NCBI GenBank assembly: GCA_050256135.1
Contig: JBFWIF010000008.1
Span: 1 to 40,868 of the forward strand
Length of the DNA: 40,868 bases
Direction: 5' to 3'
Source: RZYP01 sp050256135
Lineage (GTDB): Bacteria > Bacillota > Negativicutes > Acidaminococcales > Acidaminococcaceae
Positions 7,903-16,378 of this stretch are shown piece by piece. The notes below the pieces were generated by a model that was not told the origin of the DNA, searched no databases, and was given only the letters and a program-made list of their open reading frames with translations. The first letter of the stretch is position 1; every line of letters starts with the position of its first letter. The translations under genes and the position numbers were made by a program.

Positions 7903-8975
7903 TGAAAAATTGTACAAAACAAAAGGCAGCCGCGTTCATTAAAAATATCAAATTAATAAGGAGTTTTCGCTTTTTTCTTCAGACTGTCGACGCACGTACT
8001 TACTATCCGGAAAAAGAGCGCAAATCATACATAAGAAGATTATATGACAATTTATGGTGGAGTTTAAAATATAGGGAACCGAACATGTCGTATACAGCAT
8101 ACGGATTAGATATAATCAACTCTGATGCAGCATTGTTTTTGGACGAGAAACATTCCGTTAGAACGAGAAGTTTGATGAATGGTACTCGCAAAGGGAAAAA
8201 AATTAAGACACAGAACCAAACTGTATTAGTCGAAGACAAGTTTGTGTTTTATTGTTTCTTAAAAGGTTTGAAGGTTTCAACACCTGAGTGTTTTGCGTTA
8301 GTAAATCATGGTAAACTAATGTTTTTAAATGGCTATTCTGAACTTAAAATGTTGCAAAATAATAATAAAATTTTTGCAAAAAAGTGTATGAGCGGACAAG
8401 GAAAAGATGTGCGCTGTATCACTTCCAAAAAAGAGTTGGATGATATTCTGAAAGAATGGAATAATGATAAATTTATATTACAGGAAGCTGTTACCCAACA
8501 TAGTGCGCTAAACCAATTCTATGATCAAAGCGTTAACACAATAAGACTGGTTACTTTCCACGATGGTGAAAAAGTAATGCCTTTTCATGCATTTTTACGT
8601 TGTGGGACACGTTACAGTGGAAAAGTAGATAACGTGCATAGTGGTGGATTGGCTGTAGGCATTGATGCAGAAGGAAAATTAATGAAGTACGGTTATTTAG
8701 GCATCCATTATGGAACTAAAACTACAATACATCCAGATACGGGGGTAACTTTTTATGAAAAGGAGATACCCTTTTATGAGGAAGCTGTTAGAGAAGCAGT
8801 GCGACTGCATGAAAAGATGGAGGGAATATGTTCAGTAGGTTGGGATATTGCAATCACAGAAAATGGGCCTATTTTCTTAGAAGGTAACGCAGGATGGGGA
8901 TTAGAGATGGTGCAAATTTGTTATGGGGGTATAAGAAAAGACTGGCTTGAATTATGCAGAAAGCGCGGTCTATAA
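7902..8975 (+). CDS. Sugar-transfer-associated ATP-grasp protein
   Basis: A 357-residue protein with the layout of ATP-grasp ligases found in polysaccharide loci. IFAKKCMSGQGKDVR supplies the ATP-binding lysine and Gly loop, DKFILQEAV the hinge, SVNTIRLVTF a central strand, and GPIFLEGNAGWG the Mg-binding Glu/Asn near the C-terminus. Such enzymes activate a carboxylate as acyl-phosphate and join it to an amine or other nucleophile; here that may be amino-acid or peptide decoration of the glycan made by the three genes upstream (inference). It overlaps the preceding stop by one base and is followed by a strong terminator, so it ends the operon. Confidence 0.82.
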   Translation: MKNCTKQKAAAFIKNIKLIRSFRFFLQTVDARTYYPEKERKSYIRRLYDNLWWSLKYREPNMSYTAYGLDIINSDAALFLDEKHSVRTRSLMNGTRKGKKIKTQNQTVLVEDKFVFYCFLKGLKVSTPECFALVNHGKLMFLNGYSELKMLQNNNKIFAKKCMSGQGKDVRCITSKKELDDILKEWNNDKFILQEAVTQHSALNQFYDQSVNTIRLVTFHDGEKVMPFHAFLRCGTRYSGKVDNVHSGGLAVGIDAEGKLMKYGYLGIHYGTKTTIHPDTGVTFYEKEIPFYEEAVREAVRLHEKMEGICSVGWDIAITENGPIFLEGNAGWGLEMVQICYGGIRKDWLELCRKRGL

Positions 8976-8986
8976 GTTGTTTTTTC

Positions 8987-9020
8987 AAACAAGGGGTAAT
9001 AACTTTATCCCTTGTTTTTT
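8987..9020 (+). terminator. Intrinsic terminator of the glycan operon
   Basis: An AACAAGGG / CCCTTGTT stem, extended by G-T and T-A pairs, is followed by a run of Ts. The -10 element of the next operon begins only about 15 bp downstream. Confidence 0.8.
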
Positions 9021-9034
9021 GTTTGCGGCTCTTG

Positions 9035-9043
9035 TGGTATAAT
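9035..9043 (+). promoter_or_regulatory. Extended -10 promoter of the gtrA operon
   Basis: TGG-TATAAT (TG at 9035-9036, hexamer 9038-9043) is an extended -10 element with perfect consensus. No good -35 lies at the right spacing, which extended -10 promoters tolerate. It is placed right after the preceding terminator. Confidence 0.6.
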
Positions 9044-9083
9044 TAGTAATGCTGAAATGGGATTATATGGTTGTTTGCAGCCA

Positions 9084-9530
9084 ATGAAAGTAGTGAAGAC
9101 GCACTTGAAAAATAATGATGGACAGAAGAAGATTTTTGGCATAGACTATACTGATAATGAACAGATAAAGGTTTTAATTTATCTTTGTATAGGTGGAACA
9201 GCAGCACTAATTGAATGGGGATGCTTTTACGGTCTTAATCATTTGCTGCTTATAAATTACCTGCTGGCAACGGCTTTGGCTTTTGCATTTTCTACGTTTT
9301 GCCACTATGTCCTGGGAAATATTTTTGTTTTCAATAGCGGCGTGCGATATGAACGCAAAAAGGAACTGTCACTGGTTTTTTTGGTGAGCGCGATCGGTCT
9401 TTTGTTTAATTTGCTCCTAATGGGCTTGTTTGTCGGTTTTTTTGCTTGGAATGCTATGGCAGCCAAGGTCTTAGCAAGTGCAATTGTCGTTGTCTGGAAT
9501 TATCTCTCCAGGAAAAAGTGGATTTTTTAA
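9084..9530 (+). CDS. GtrA-family membrane protein
   Basis: About 149 residues with four hydrophobic segments (IYLCIGGTAALIEWGCFY, NYLLATALAFAFSTFC, LVFLVSAIGLLFNLLL, AKVLASAIVVVWNYL) and the family ending SRKKWIF. GtrA proteins are thought to flip undecaprenyl- or polyprenyl-linked sugars across the membrane. The start is uncertain: ATG 9084 is my choice, ATG 9057 is possible but only about 14 nt from the -10 element, and neither has a clear ribosome site. The diacylglycerol kinase gene follows within 40 bp, so they are probably one transcript. Confidence 0.8.
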   Translation: MKVVKTHLKNNDGQKKIFGIDYTDNEQIKVLIYLCIGGTAALIEWGCFYGLNHLLLINYLLATALAFAFSTFCHYVLGNIFVFNSGVRYERKKELSLVFLVSAIGLLFNLLLMGLFVGFFAWNAMAAKVLASAIVVVWNYLSRKKWIF

Positions 9531-9568
9531 CTGAAAAATAATTGAAGGCATCATAGGTGATGAAAAGT

Positions 9569-10510
9569 ATGTTTAAAGTATGCGTCGATATAAAACAATT
9601 TAAAAAAGTAATGCTGGTGTTTAATCCTAATTCTGGGAGACAGTTGTTTAATGACAGTGCCAGCAGGGTAAATGAAGTACGTAACTTGCTCAGAGGTATA
9701 CTGGGCAGCGCTATTTTGACTGAGGTTGCCATCAGGTCTTTTGAAGAGGTCAGAAGTATTGCCAAGAGAATTTGCGATGAGGACTTTGACTGGGTGATAG
9801 TGGCCGGCGGTGACGGTACACTGCGGGCAATTACGGAAGTTTTTGTGGAAAACGACAAATTCCCTTATATGAGCATTTATCCCATGGGAACAGTTAATCT
9901 GGTTGCCAAAGAGCTTATGATGTCACCAGAACCGGAAAAATGGGTGAAGAGGATTTCTAAGGGCATAGCAATACCTGTTTGGCTTGGACAGGCAAATAAC
10001 AGGTTGTTTATGACTTGTGCCGGTATAGGTATTGATTCTTTGGTTATTGATAGTGTTTCCGAAACAGAGAAAAAGTATTTATCAAAATTTGCCTATGTTC
10101 TTCAAGGTACTGAATTAGTTAAACGGGAGTTACTGTGGAAAGACTGGCAATACAAGTTTGAGGTGATGATTGACGATGATGGGATTTGGCGTGATGCTGC
10201 ATCTGTTATTGTGGCCAAAAGCCGCTATTATGCCGGCAAGTTTTCCTTGGTTAACGGTGCTTCGCTTTCATCTCCTAAATTGCATGTTTGTCTTTTCAGA
10301 GGCGTTAACAAGTTAGATTTATTAAGATATTTTGCTTTGCTTGCTACAGATACACTGGCTACTGATAAATCGGTAGAAATTATTGAAGCTAAAAAAGTGG
10401 AAATTAAGTGTAATATAGAAAAATTTGCGGCCGAATTAGATGGTGACTGTTTGGTAAGCTCACCTCTGAGTATCAGCCTGCTTCCTAGCCCAATAAAGTT
10501 TATTTCGTAA
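9569..10510 (+). CDS. Diacylglycerol kinase family lipid kinase
   Basis: A 313-residue DAGK catalytic-domain protein of the DgkB/YegS type. Motifs are LVFNPNSGRQ near residue 17, the ATP site IVAGGDGTLRA near residue 80 and YPMGTVNLVAKEL (cognate of GTxNDFA). It phosphorylates diacylglycerol or a related lipid at the inner membrane. ATG 9569 has AGGTGA 8 nt upstream and is preferred over GTG 9557 and ATG 9560. It is followed 12 bp later by an LtaS/OpgB-like transferase. That class of enzyme releases diacylglycerol when it takes glycerol phosphate from phosphatidylglycerol, so recycling of that product is a natural role here (inference). Confidence 0.9.
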   Translation: MFKVCVDIKQFKKVMLVFNPNSGRQLFNDSASRVNEVRNLLRGILGSAILTEVAIRSFEEVRSIAKRICDEDFDWVIVAGGDGTLRAITEVFVENDKFPYMSIYPMGTVNLVAKELMMSPEPEKWVKRISKGIAIPVWLGQANNRLFMTCAGIGIDSLVIDSVSETEKKYLSKFAYVLQGTELVKRELLWKDWQYKFEVMIDDDGIWRDAASVIVAKSRYYAGKFSLVNGASLSSPKLHVCLFRGVNKLDLLRYFALLATDTLATDKSVEIIEAKKVEIKCNIEKFAAELDGDCLVSSPLSISLLPSPIKFIS

Positions 10511-10522
10511 GGTGGCATGTAA

Positions 10523-12541
10523 GTGAAGAAAAGTTGGCTTATAAAGATTTTGCTTTTAGTTTTTTTTGCCTTAGAGGCATTTTTTGCCGAACGGTTTTAT
10601 CGTGAAATAGTACCGTTCCCAACCGAGGAATTTTGGTTTACTACATTGAACCTGTTTTTGCGTGATGCACTTTTGCTAGGAACGGCGGCTTTGCTTTATG
10701 CTGTGCGCAAACGGATAAGAGACAGGGTTAAAAGATATTTTCCTGTTGTTGTCATCGGTTTAGGATATTTGTGCTTTGCCGTTTTTATGGTTAACTATCT
10801 AAAGCTGGACTGGGGATTTTTAACCATCCTATCAATTTTGGCAGGTCTCAATAATAATATTCTTTTATGTCTTTTGGCCGCCATGTGTTATCACAAATGG
10901 CCGAATTTGGGCATGAAGATTTTTTACTTTTTGGTTTACATAGCAACTTGTATTATCATGCTTTTTGATGCTATTTATTTTTGGACAACTTCGATGCATG
11001 TTGAAAGTGTTTTGTTCAGAAATCTAAATTATTATTCGATAAAGGGTGTACTGGAAACCGCAAAAACACCTTTTTTGTTAGCTGTTGCTGTTGCTATTCT
11101 GATGATGCTGATATTATTCAGGGTAACGAAGCCGACTAAGAAAAAACCGAATTTTGCTTGGTCGCTTCTATGCGTTTCTGTCTTTACGCTTTCTCTGAAT
11201 TTTTCGTATTTATCAATCTGCGGCGGTCAGCAACTAGCCATAGATCAATTCGGCGGTCTTTGGTCAGAGGCTGAAATAGAACCAACAAGGCAGAATTATC
11301 GTAATGCAGTTGCGATGCCGGTTAATGTGAATTTTGTCAGCAAAGCTATCTTTGATACCGACAGAATTGTTAAGGATCCAAAAAAGTTGGAGAAAAAGGT
11401 TCTTTCGAGCAAAGACAAGGAAATTCTCGCGGAAATGGGAATTATTCCTGAAAGACAGCGAATTGCGCCTAAGGCTGCTCAATATGACAGGGTTGTTCTT
11501 TTGATATTGGAATCTGTGCATCGTGATTTTATGCATTTCTACAACAAGAATATTCCAGCGGAGACAACACCGTTTTTGGATGAACTTCTGCGTAAGTACC
11601 CACATCTTGACCGTTATTATTCATCGGCAATTCCGACAACTGAAGGACTTAACAGTGATTTTAGATCACAGGTAATATTTGATCGGGATAATCCGGAAAT
11701 CTCAAATCAAAGCTCCATTTACCGTCAGTTAAATGATGCAGGCTGGCGTGGCATTTTTCTTAATGCTTCCAGTGGTTATTACAGTAATGAGTTCAAGCAG
11801 TATCCTAAGCAGTTCGGCATGAAGGAATATTATGCACGCGAGTATCTGGAAGAAAAAGGATATACCGGTGCCAGCGGTTGGGGCTTCCATAATGATGTTA
11901 TGTATAAGGAAACTTTGAAATTATTGGAACAAGGGCGCAATGAAAAGCTATTTCTTGCAACTAAGACGCTTGATATGCACCAGCCGTATCCTTATTATGG
12001 GTTGCTGTGGGAGGATATGCCTGAATCCGTACGTGATAATAAATATGTTACTGTGCGTGGCATGTATTGGGTTGACCATACTTTAAAAGAATTCTTTAAG
12101 GAAGCTGAGGCCAATGGACTCATGGATGATCGTACCTTGTTCGTTATTACGAGCGATCACAATCCGCATTCCGGTGGTGAGTACAAGGAACTTGTCGAGA
12201 ATTCAGCTGATACGCAGAGTATAGCGCCTATTCCTTTGATTTTTGTTTCCAAGAACCTTAAACCGCTGGATGATTTGAAGACTTCAGAATATGCCAGTTC
12301 TATGGACTTATCACCTACTTTGCTGCCGTTGATGGGATTGGAGACACCGAAAGATTTCTTAGGACGTGATCTATTGCAGCCGACAGATATACCTTTTGCT
12401 TTGGGGTATTTTGGTGGCAAAGCGTATTATTTTTCGGAGGATTTGAGTTTCGTGGATGAAATGGATAACCCGTATCCGCCTACACCACAGGAGGAATCTT
12501 TGACTAACTTTATTGTTTGGGATTATGCCAGGAGGCACTAG
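10523..12541 (+). CDS. LtaS/OpgB-like phosphoglycerol transferase
   Basis: A 672-residue integral membrane sulfatase-fold enzyme. About five hydrophobic segments fill residues 1-235, then an extracytoplasmic alkaline-phosphatase-superfamily domain follows. Visible are the metal ligand Glu in LILESVH (E330), the nucleophile Thr in IPTTEG (372-373) and the metal site TSDHNPH (D545, H546). Relatives move glycerol phosphate or phosphoethanolamine from phospholipid to teichoic acid or periplasmic glucans. In a diderm lacking classical lipoteichoic acid an OpgB-like role is likelier (inference). GTG 10523 has AAGGTGG 7 nt upstream. It is in line with the DAG kinase and with the PHP gene, which starts 10 bp after its stop. 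Confidence 0.88.
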   Translation: MKKSWLIKILLLVFFALEAFFAERFYREIVPFPTEEFWFTTLNLFLRDALLLGTAALLYAVRKRIRDRVKRYFPVVVIGLGYLCFAVFMVNYLKLDWGFLTILSILAGLNNNILLCLLAAMCYHKWPNLGMKIFYFLVYIATCIIMLFDAIYFWTTSMHVESVLFRNLNYYSIKGVLETAKTPFLLAVAVAILMMLILFRVTKPTKKKPNFAWSLLCVSVFTLSLNFSYLSICGGQQLAIDQFGGLWSEAEIEPTRQNYRNAVAMPVNVNFVSKAIFDTDRIVKDPKKLEKKVLSSKDKEILAEMGIIPERQRIAPKAAQYDRVVLLILESVHRDFMHFYNKNIPAETTPFLDELLRKYPHLDRYYSSAIPTTEGLNSDFRSQVIFDRDNPEISNQSSIYRQLNDAGWRGIFLNASSGYYSNEFKQYPKQFGMKEYYAREYLEEKGYTGASGWGFHNDVMYKETLKLLEQGRNEKLFLATKTLDMHQPYPYYGLLWEDMPESVRDNKYVTVRGMYWVDHTLKEFFKEAEANGLMDDRTLFVITSDHNPHSGGEYKELVENSADTQSIAPIPLIFVSKNLKPLDDLKTSEYASSMDLSPTLLPLMGLETPKDFLGRDLLQPTDIPFALGYFGGKAYYFSEDLSFVDEMDNPYPPTPQEESLTNFIVWDYARRH

Positions 12542-12551
12542 GAGGCTGACT

Positions 12552-13376
12552 ATGGACTTGATTCAAGCCGATCTGCATCTGCACAGTACTGCGTCAGATG
12601 GAACCTGGCTGCCACAGGAATTGGTTGCGGCGGCAAAAAAAGCAAATTTGGGCGCTATTGCGGTTACTGACCATGAAAGCGTTGCCAATGTTGCGCAAAC
12701 AGAAAAATATGCGCTAGATGCTGGCATGAAATTTTTGCGTGGTGTTGAAATTTCAACTACCAAGGGCGCAGCCAGTTTTCACGTGCTTGGCTATGGCATC
12801 GATATAACTGATAAAAGCTTGTTGGAGCTATTAGATCACAATGAGTCTCTTTTGGCAAAGAAGGATGAAGACAGCATTCGCATTTTGGCTGCAAAAGGCT
12901 GGCCGGTTTCTTTAAAAGAGTTTCATGATTACGAATATAACAGGTGTCGTGGCGGCTGGAAGGCTTTATGTTATTTGCAGGACAAAGGATTATGCACTGA
13001 CATCATAGACTTTTTTAACCGTATCTTTACGAAAGAAAATAAACTTGGTTTTCCGATTTTTCCTTCGATTGCGGAGACCATTGATGTTATCCATAATGCA
13101 GGTGGAGTAGCTATATTAGCACATGCGGCCAGCGAAATGCATGGACCAGGCCTCGCTGCTACTATGACAGAAATGGCTTTGGAAAAATTTGATGGCTTTG
13201 AATGTTATCACTCAAGACATAATGAGGAAGACACCAAAAAATTGCTGGAGCACTGTCAAAGTAAGAACCTTTTGATTAGTGGCGGCAGTGATTGTCACGG
13301 TGATTTTGTTAAGTCGCGGATTATTGGCAATCCGGAGATCTTCACAAAAAATTTAAATTTGCCTGGGTTGTTATAG
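12552..13376 (+). CDS. PHP-domain phosphoesterase
   Basis: A 274-residue metal-dependent PHP phosphoesterase, probably cytoplasmic. It begins DLHLHSTASDG (first HxH metal motif), continues AVTDHE (near residue 40) and GVEIS, and ends with the metal-binding SGGSDCHGD near residue 256. Relatives hydrolyse 3',5'-nucleoside bisphosphates (RNase AM/YciV type) or other phosphoesters. ATG 12552 has AGGAGG 6 nt upstream; that site overlaps the stop of the preceding gene, so translation is probably coupled. In-frame codons further upstream lie inside the transferase gene and were rejected. Confidence 0.88.
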   Translation: MDLIQADLHLHSTASDGTWLPQELVAAAKKANLGAIAVTDHESVANVAQTEKYALDAGMKFLRGVEISTTKGAASFHVLGYGIDITDKSLLELLDHNESLLAKKDEDSIRILAAKGWPVSLKEFHDYEYNRCRGGWKALCYLQDKGLCTDIIDFFNRIFTKENKLGFPIFPSIAETIDVIHNAGGVAILAHAASEMHGPGLAATMTEMALEKFDGFECYHSRHNEEDTKKLLEHCQSKNLLISGGSDCHGDFVKSRIIGNPEIFTKNLNLPGLL

Positions 13377-13394
13377 GGCAGGGAAATACCCTTT

Positions 13395-13425
13395 TTGTGC
13401 GAATACTATTAAGAGTAATGCACAA
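13395..13425 (+). promoter_or_regulatory. Hairpin abutting the DUF362 ribosome site
   Basis: TTGTGC (13395-13400) pairs with GCACAA (13420-13425), enclosing TACT/AGTA. The hairpin ends exactly where the AGGAGGG ribosome site (13425-13431) begins. It could influence initiation, but no ligand or protein is implied. Confidence 0.3.
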
Positions 13426-13439
13426 GGAGGGTTATTTTT

Positions 13440-14555
13440 ATGACCGAAAAAAGTAAAGTTTATATTTAATACTTGCGCAGTAAGGGGCCCAGAACCAATA
13501 AGGGCGCAAAGATTCGCGGGCTTTTTGATATAGCCGGGTTTGCTGATTTTATCACTCAAGGGGAGTTGACGGCGGTAAAATTGCATGTGGGAGAGGCTGG
13601 CAATGATGCCTATGTATCGCCGATACTCGTCAGACAAATTGTTGACAGGATCAAGCAAGCCGGCGGAAGACCCTATCTCACCGACACCAATACTCTTTAT
13701 TCAGGCAGTCGGCATGATGCTGTAAGTCACTTAGAGACGGCTCTAGCACATGGCTTTGGTATGGAAGTTACGGGCGCACCTTTCATCGTCGCTGATGGGC
13801 TACATGGCGGTAACTGCAAGGAAGTTAATGTGGATCTTACTCATTTTGATACGGTGCATATTGCCGGTGATATTGTCGCGGCAGGCAGCATGATTGTTGT
13901 TTCCCATTTTAAAGGGCATGAGATGGCTGGTTTCGGTGGTGCGCTGAAGAATTTGGCTATGGGCTGCGCGCCTGCCATTGGCAAAAAAGCACAACATGAT
14001 CTTTGTTTTAAGGTAAAGAAAGATGGCTGCGTTGGGTGTGCAGCTTGTACTTTGGTCTGTCCTCAGCATGCGATAAGTCTTGATGGCAACCGCAAGGCTG
14101 AAATCAACGCCAGCTTGTGTATTGGCTGCGGTGAATGTTTGACGGTATGCCCCAAAAAAACCATACAGATAGATTGGGAAACAGAAATAGATCCTTTCCT
14201 GGAGCGGATGGTTGAATATGCTTATGGCGCTGTAGCTAACAAGAAAAACAAAGTAGGATATATAACATTAGTTGTCAATGTCACGCCTTTATGCGATTGT
14301 GTGCCATGGAGTGATGCGCCGATTGTACCTGATATAGGTTTTTTATCATCAACAGATCCGGTAGCTATAGATCAGGCGGCTTATGACTTGGTCAAAGCTG
14401 CAGAAGGTTTGGCAAATTCAGCGTTGGGCAAAGCATTGGCGGCAGGTACGGATAAATTCATACATATGCATGATTATGTTGATGGAACGAAGGCTTTGGC
14501 TTATGCCGAAAGAATAGGTATGGGCAGAAGGGAATATGAATTAATTGAATTGTGA
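13440..14555 (+). CDS. DUF362 4Fe-4S protein, interrupted by in-frame TAA
   Basis: The frame from ATG 13440 (AAGGAGGG upstream) reads MTEKSKVYI, then TAA at 13467-13469, then continues in the same frame for another 362 codons. MxxSKVY is how DUF362 proteins usually start, so the stop appears to interrupt one gene. The body has a DUF362 domain and two clusters, CVGCAACTLVCP and CIGCGECLTVCP, then a C-terminal DUF362 portion. Without readthrough, translation would need TTG 13473, which has no ribosome site. A point nonsense mutation, a sequencing error or reinitiation are all possible. Functionally these are ferredoxin-like proteins of unknown role. Confidence 0.8.
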
Positions 14556-14565
14556 TTTTAAATAC

Positions 14566-14602
14566 AAAGAGAGGCAGGTGCTGATGCACCTGCCTCTCTT
14601 TT
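14566..14602. terminator. Bidirectional terminator between DUF362 and amt
   Basis: A 15-bp perfect stem (AAAGAGAGGCAGGTG / CACCTGCCTCTCTTT) with a 6-nt loop lies between convergent genes. Confidence 0.85.
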
Positions 14603-14623
14603 CTCTAAAAGGGGAATAGAGGG

Positions 14624-16336
14624 TTATTTAGATTCTTCTATTTCACTATCTTGAAGGGCGTCGTAGCCTTCTTCGCCAGTTCTGATTTTAACAGCATTTT
14701 CAACGTCGTAGACAAAAATTTTGCCGTCGCCATATTTACCAGTGTACAAGACTTTTTTGGCTGTTTCGATGACATCTCTTACAGGAATCTTGGAAACAAC
14801 CACATCAACTTGAACCTTAGGTAAAAGATGTGTTGGAACTTCTACGCCACGATACATCTCTGTATGACCTTTTTGAATGCCATACCCTAAAACTTTTGCG
14901 ACAGTCATACCAGTGATACCAAGTTGGTCAAGAGCGGATTTCAAGGCTTCAAACCGTTCTTGCGAAGTGACTATGGTAACTTTGGATAGTTTATGTCCGT
15001 CAGCAGCAATAGCAGCTTCTTCAGTACGGTGCACAACGGGTACTGCTGTTTCCACAGGTACGATACGCGTCCCGTCATGCTTGGTAATAAGGTCGTCGCG
15101 CTCCAGGGTCGGCATAAAGTCCGCATAACTGCTAGCGAGACCATGTTCTTCCAAATCAAGACCTGTAATTTCTTCAGCTTCGCTGACGCGCAAACCAATG
15201 GTTTTATCGATAATCATGAAGACAATGCCAATAGTGACCGCTACCCAAACTGCTACAGAAGCAACACCAATGACTTGAGTGGTTAGCATTTTAGTACCGC
15301 CGCCATTGAGCAGACCGCCATCAAGTGCGAAAACGCCAGTGAGGATTGTTCCAAGAGCGCCGCAAACACCATGTACACCTATAGCACCGACGGGATCGTC
15401 AATTTTGAGTACTTGGTCAATGAATTCAATTGCGAGAACAACAACTAAACCAGCAATAGCACCGATAAAGAAGGCACCGACAGGACTGACAGCGTCACAA
15501 CCGGCAGTAATTGCTACAAGACCAGCTAAAGCACCATTTAAAGTCATGGAAACATCAGGTTTGCCATAACGCAGCCAGGTGAAAATCATGGTTGCTGTTG
15601 CAGCTGCAGCAGCGGCAATATTAGTTGTAACAAAGATAGTGCTCATGGAAACAAGCATTTTATCGCCAGTGGCAGAAACTGTAGAACCGCCGTTGAAACC
15701 AAACCAGCCGAACCAGAGGATGAATACGCCGAGAGCTCCTAAAGTTAAGCTGTGGCCTGGAATAGCATTTGCTTTGCCATCAGCATCATATTTACCGATA
15801 CGCGGTCCAAGAATTTTAGCACCGATCAGTGCTGCAACTCCGCCGACCATGTGAACTGTTGTTGAACCGGCAAAATCATGGAAGCCCATTGTAGCAAGCC
15901 AACCACCGCCCCAGATCCAGTGGCCGGAGACGGGGTAGATGAAGGCACTAATAACAAGGCTGTAGAAGCAGTAAGAAATGAATTTAGTTCTTTCTGCCAT
16001 AGCGCCAGATACAATTGTCGCCGCAGTTGCACAGAAAACTGTTTGGAAAATGAGGTAAGAGTAGGATGTATAGCCATCTTTTACACCATAATCGTTCATA
16101 ACAAAAAAGTCTGGGGTACCGATTATGCTGGCAATGTCAGTTCCGAACATTAAGCCGAAACCTATTATCCAGTAAACGAGAGTACCAAGTGCAAAGTCCA
16201 TTAAATTCTTCATAACGATGTTGCCGGCATTCTTAGCGCGCGTAAAACCTGTTTCTACCATTGCAAAACCCGCTTGCATAAAGAAAACGAGTACGGCAGC
16301 TAACAATACCCAGATTGTGTCGACAGATGAATACAT
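14624..16336 (-). CDS. amt: Ammonium transporter fused to a PII domain
   Basis: 570 residues in two parts. Residues 1-about 390 are an Amt/Mep/Rh transporter with about 11 membrane segments, the signature FAGSTTVHMVGG and pore histidines H162 and H322 (GVHGVCGALG). A linker of about 55 residues leads to a PII (GlnB/GlnK) domain at 449-560 with YGIQKGHTEMYRG and the B-loop TGKYGDGKIFV. PII normally plugs Amt as a separate trimer; here the plug is built in. The Tyr uridylylated in enterobacterial PII (Y51) is Val500. An AGGAGG ribosome site precedes ATG. It lies downstream of glnN, separated by a hairpin. I judge the fusion real because the frame is continuous. Confidence 0.92.
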   Translation of the reverse strand: MYSSVDTIWVLLAAVLVFFMQAGFAMVETGFTRAKNAGNIVMKNLMDFALGTLVYWIIGFGLMFGTDIASIIGTPDFFVMNDYGVKDGYTSYSYLIFQTVFCATAATIVSGAMAERTKFISYCFYSLVISAFIYPVSGHWIWGGGWLATMGFHDFAGSTTVHMVGGVAALIGAKILGPRIGKYDADGKANAIPGHSLTLGALGVFILWFGWFGFNGGSTVSATGDKMLVSMSTIFVTTNIAAAAAATATMIFTWLRYGKPDVSMTLNGALAGLVAITAGCDAVSPVGAFFIGAIAGLVVVLAIEFIDQVLKIDDPVGAIGVHGVCGALGTILTGVFALDGGLLNGGGTKMLTTQVIGVASVAVWVAVTIGIVFMIIDKTIGLRVSEAEEITGLDLEEHGLASSYADFMPTLERDDLITKHDGTRIVPVETAVPVVHRTEEAAIAADGHKLSKVTIVTSQERFEALKSALDQLGITGMTVAKVLGYGIQKGHTEMYRGVEVPTHLLPKVQVDVVVSKIPVRDVIETAKKVLYTGKYGDGKIFVYDVENAVKIRTGEEGYDALQDSEIEESK

Positions 16337-16378
16337 GTTAAAACCTCCTAAAAAATTAATAATGGCTGGATAGTAATA

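Noticed and set aside
14877..16153. Several long plus-strand frames antisense to amt-PII
   Set aside because: They are shadows of a well-conserved gene on the other strand and carry no ribosome sites or domains.
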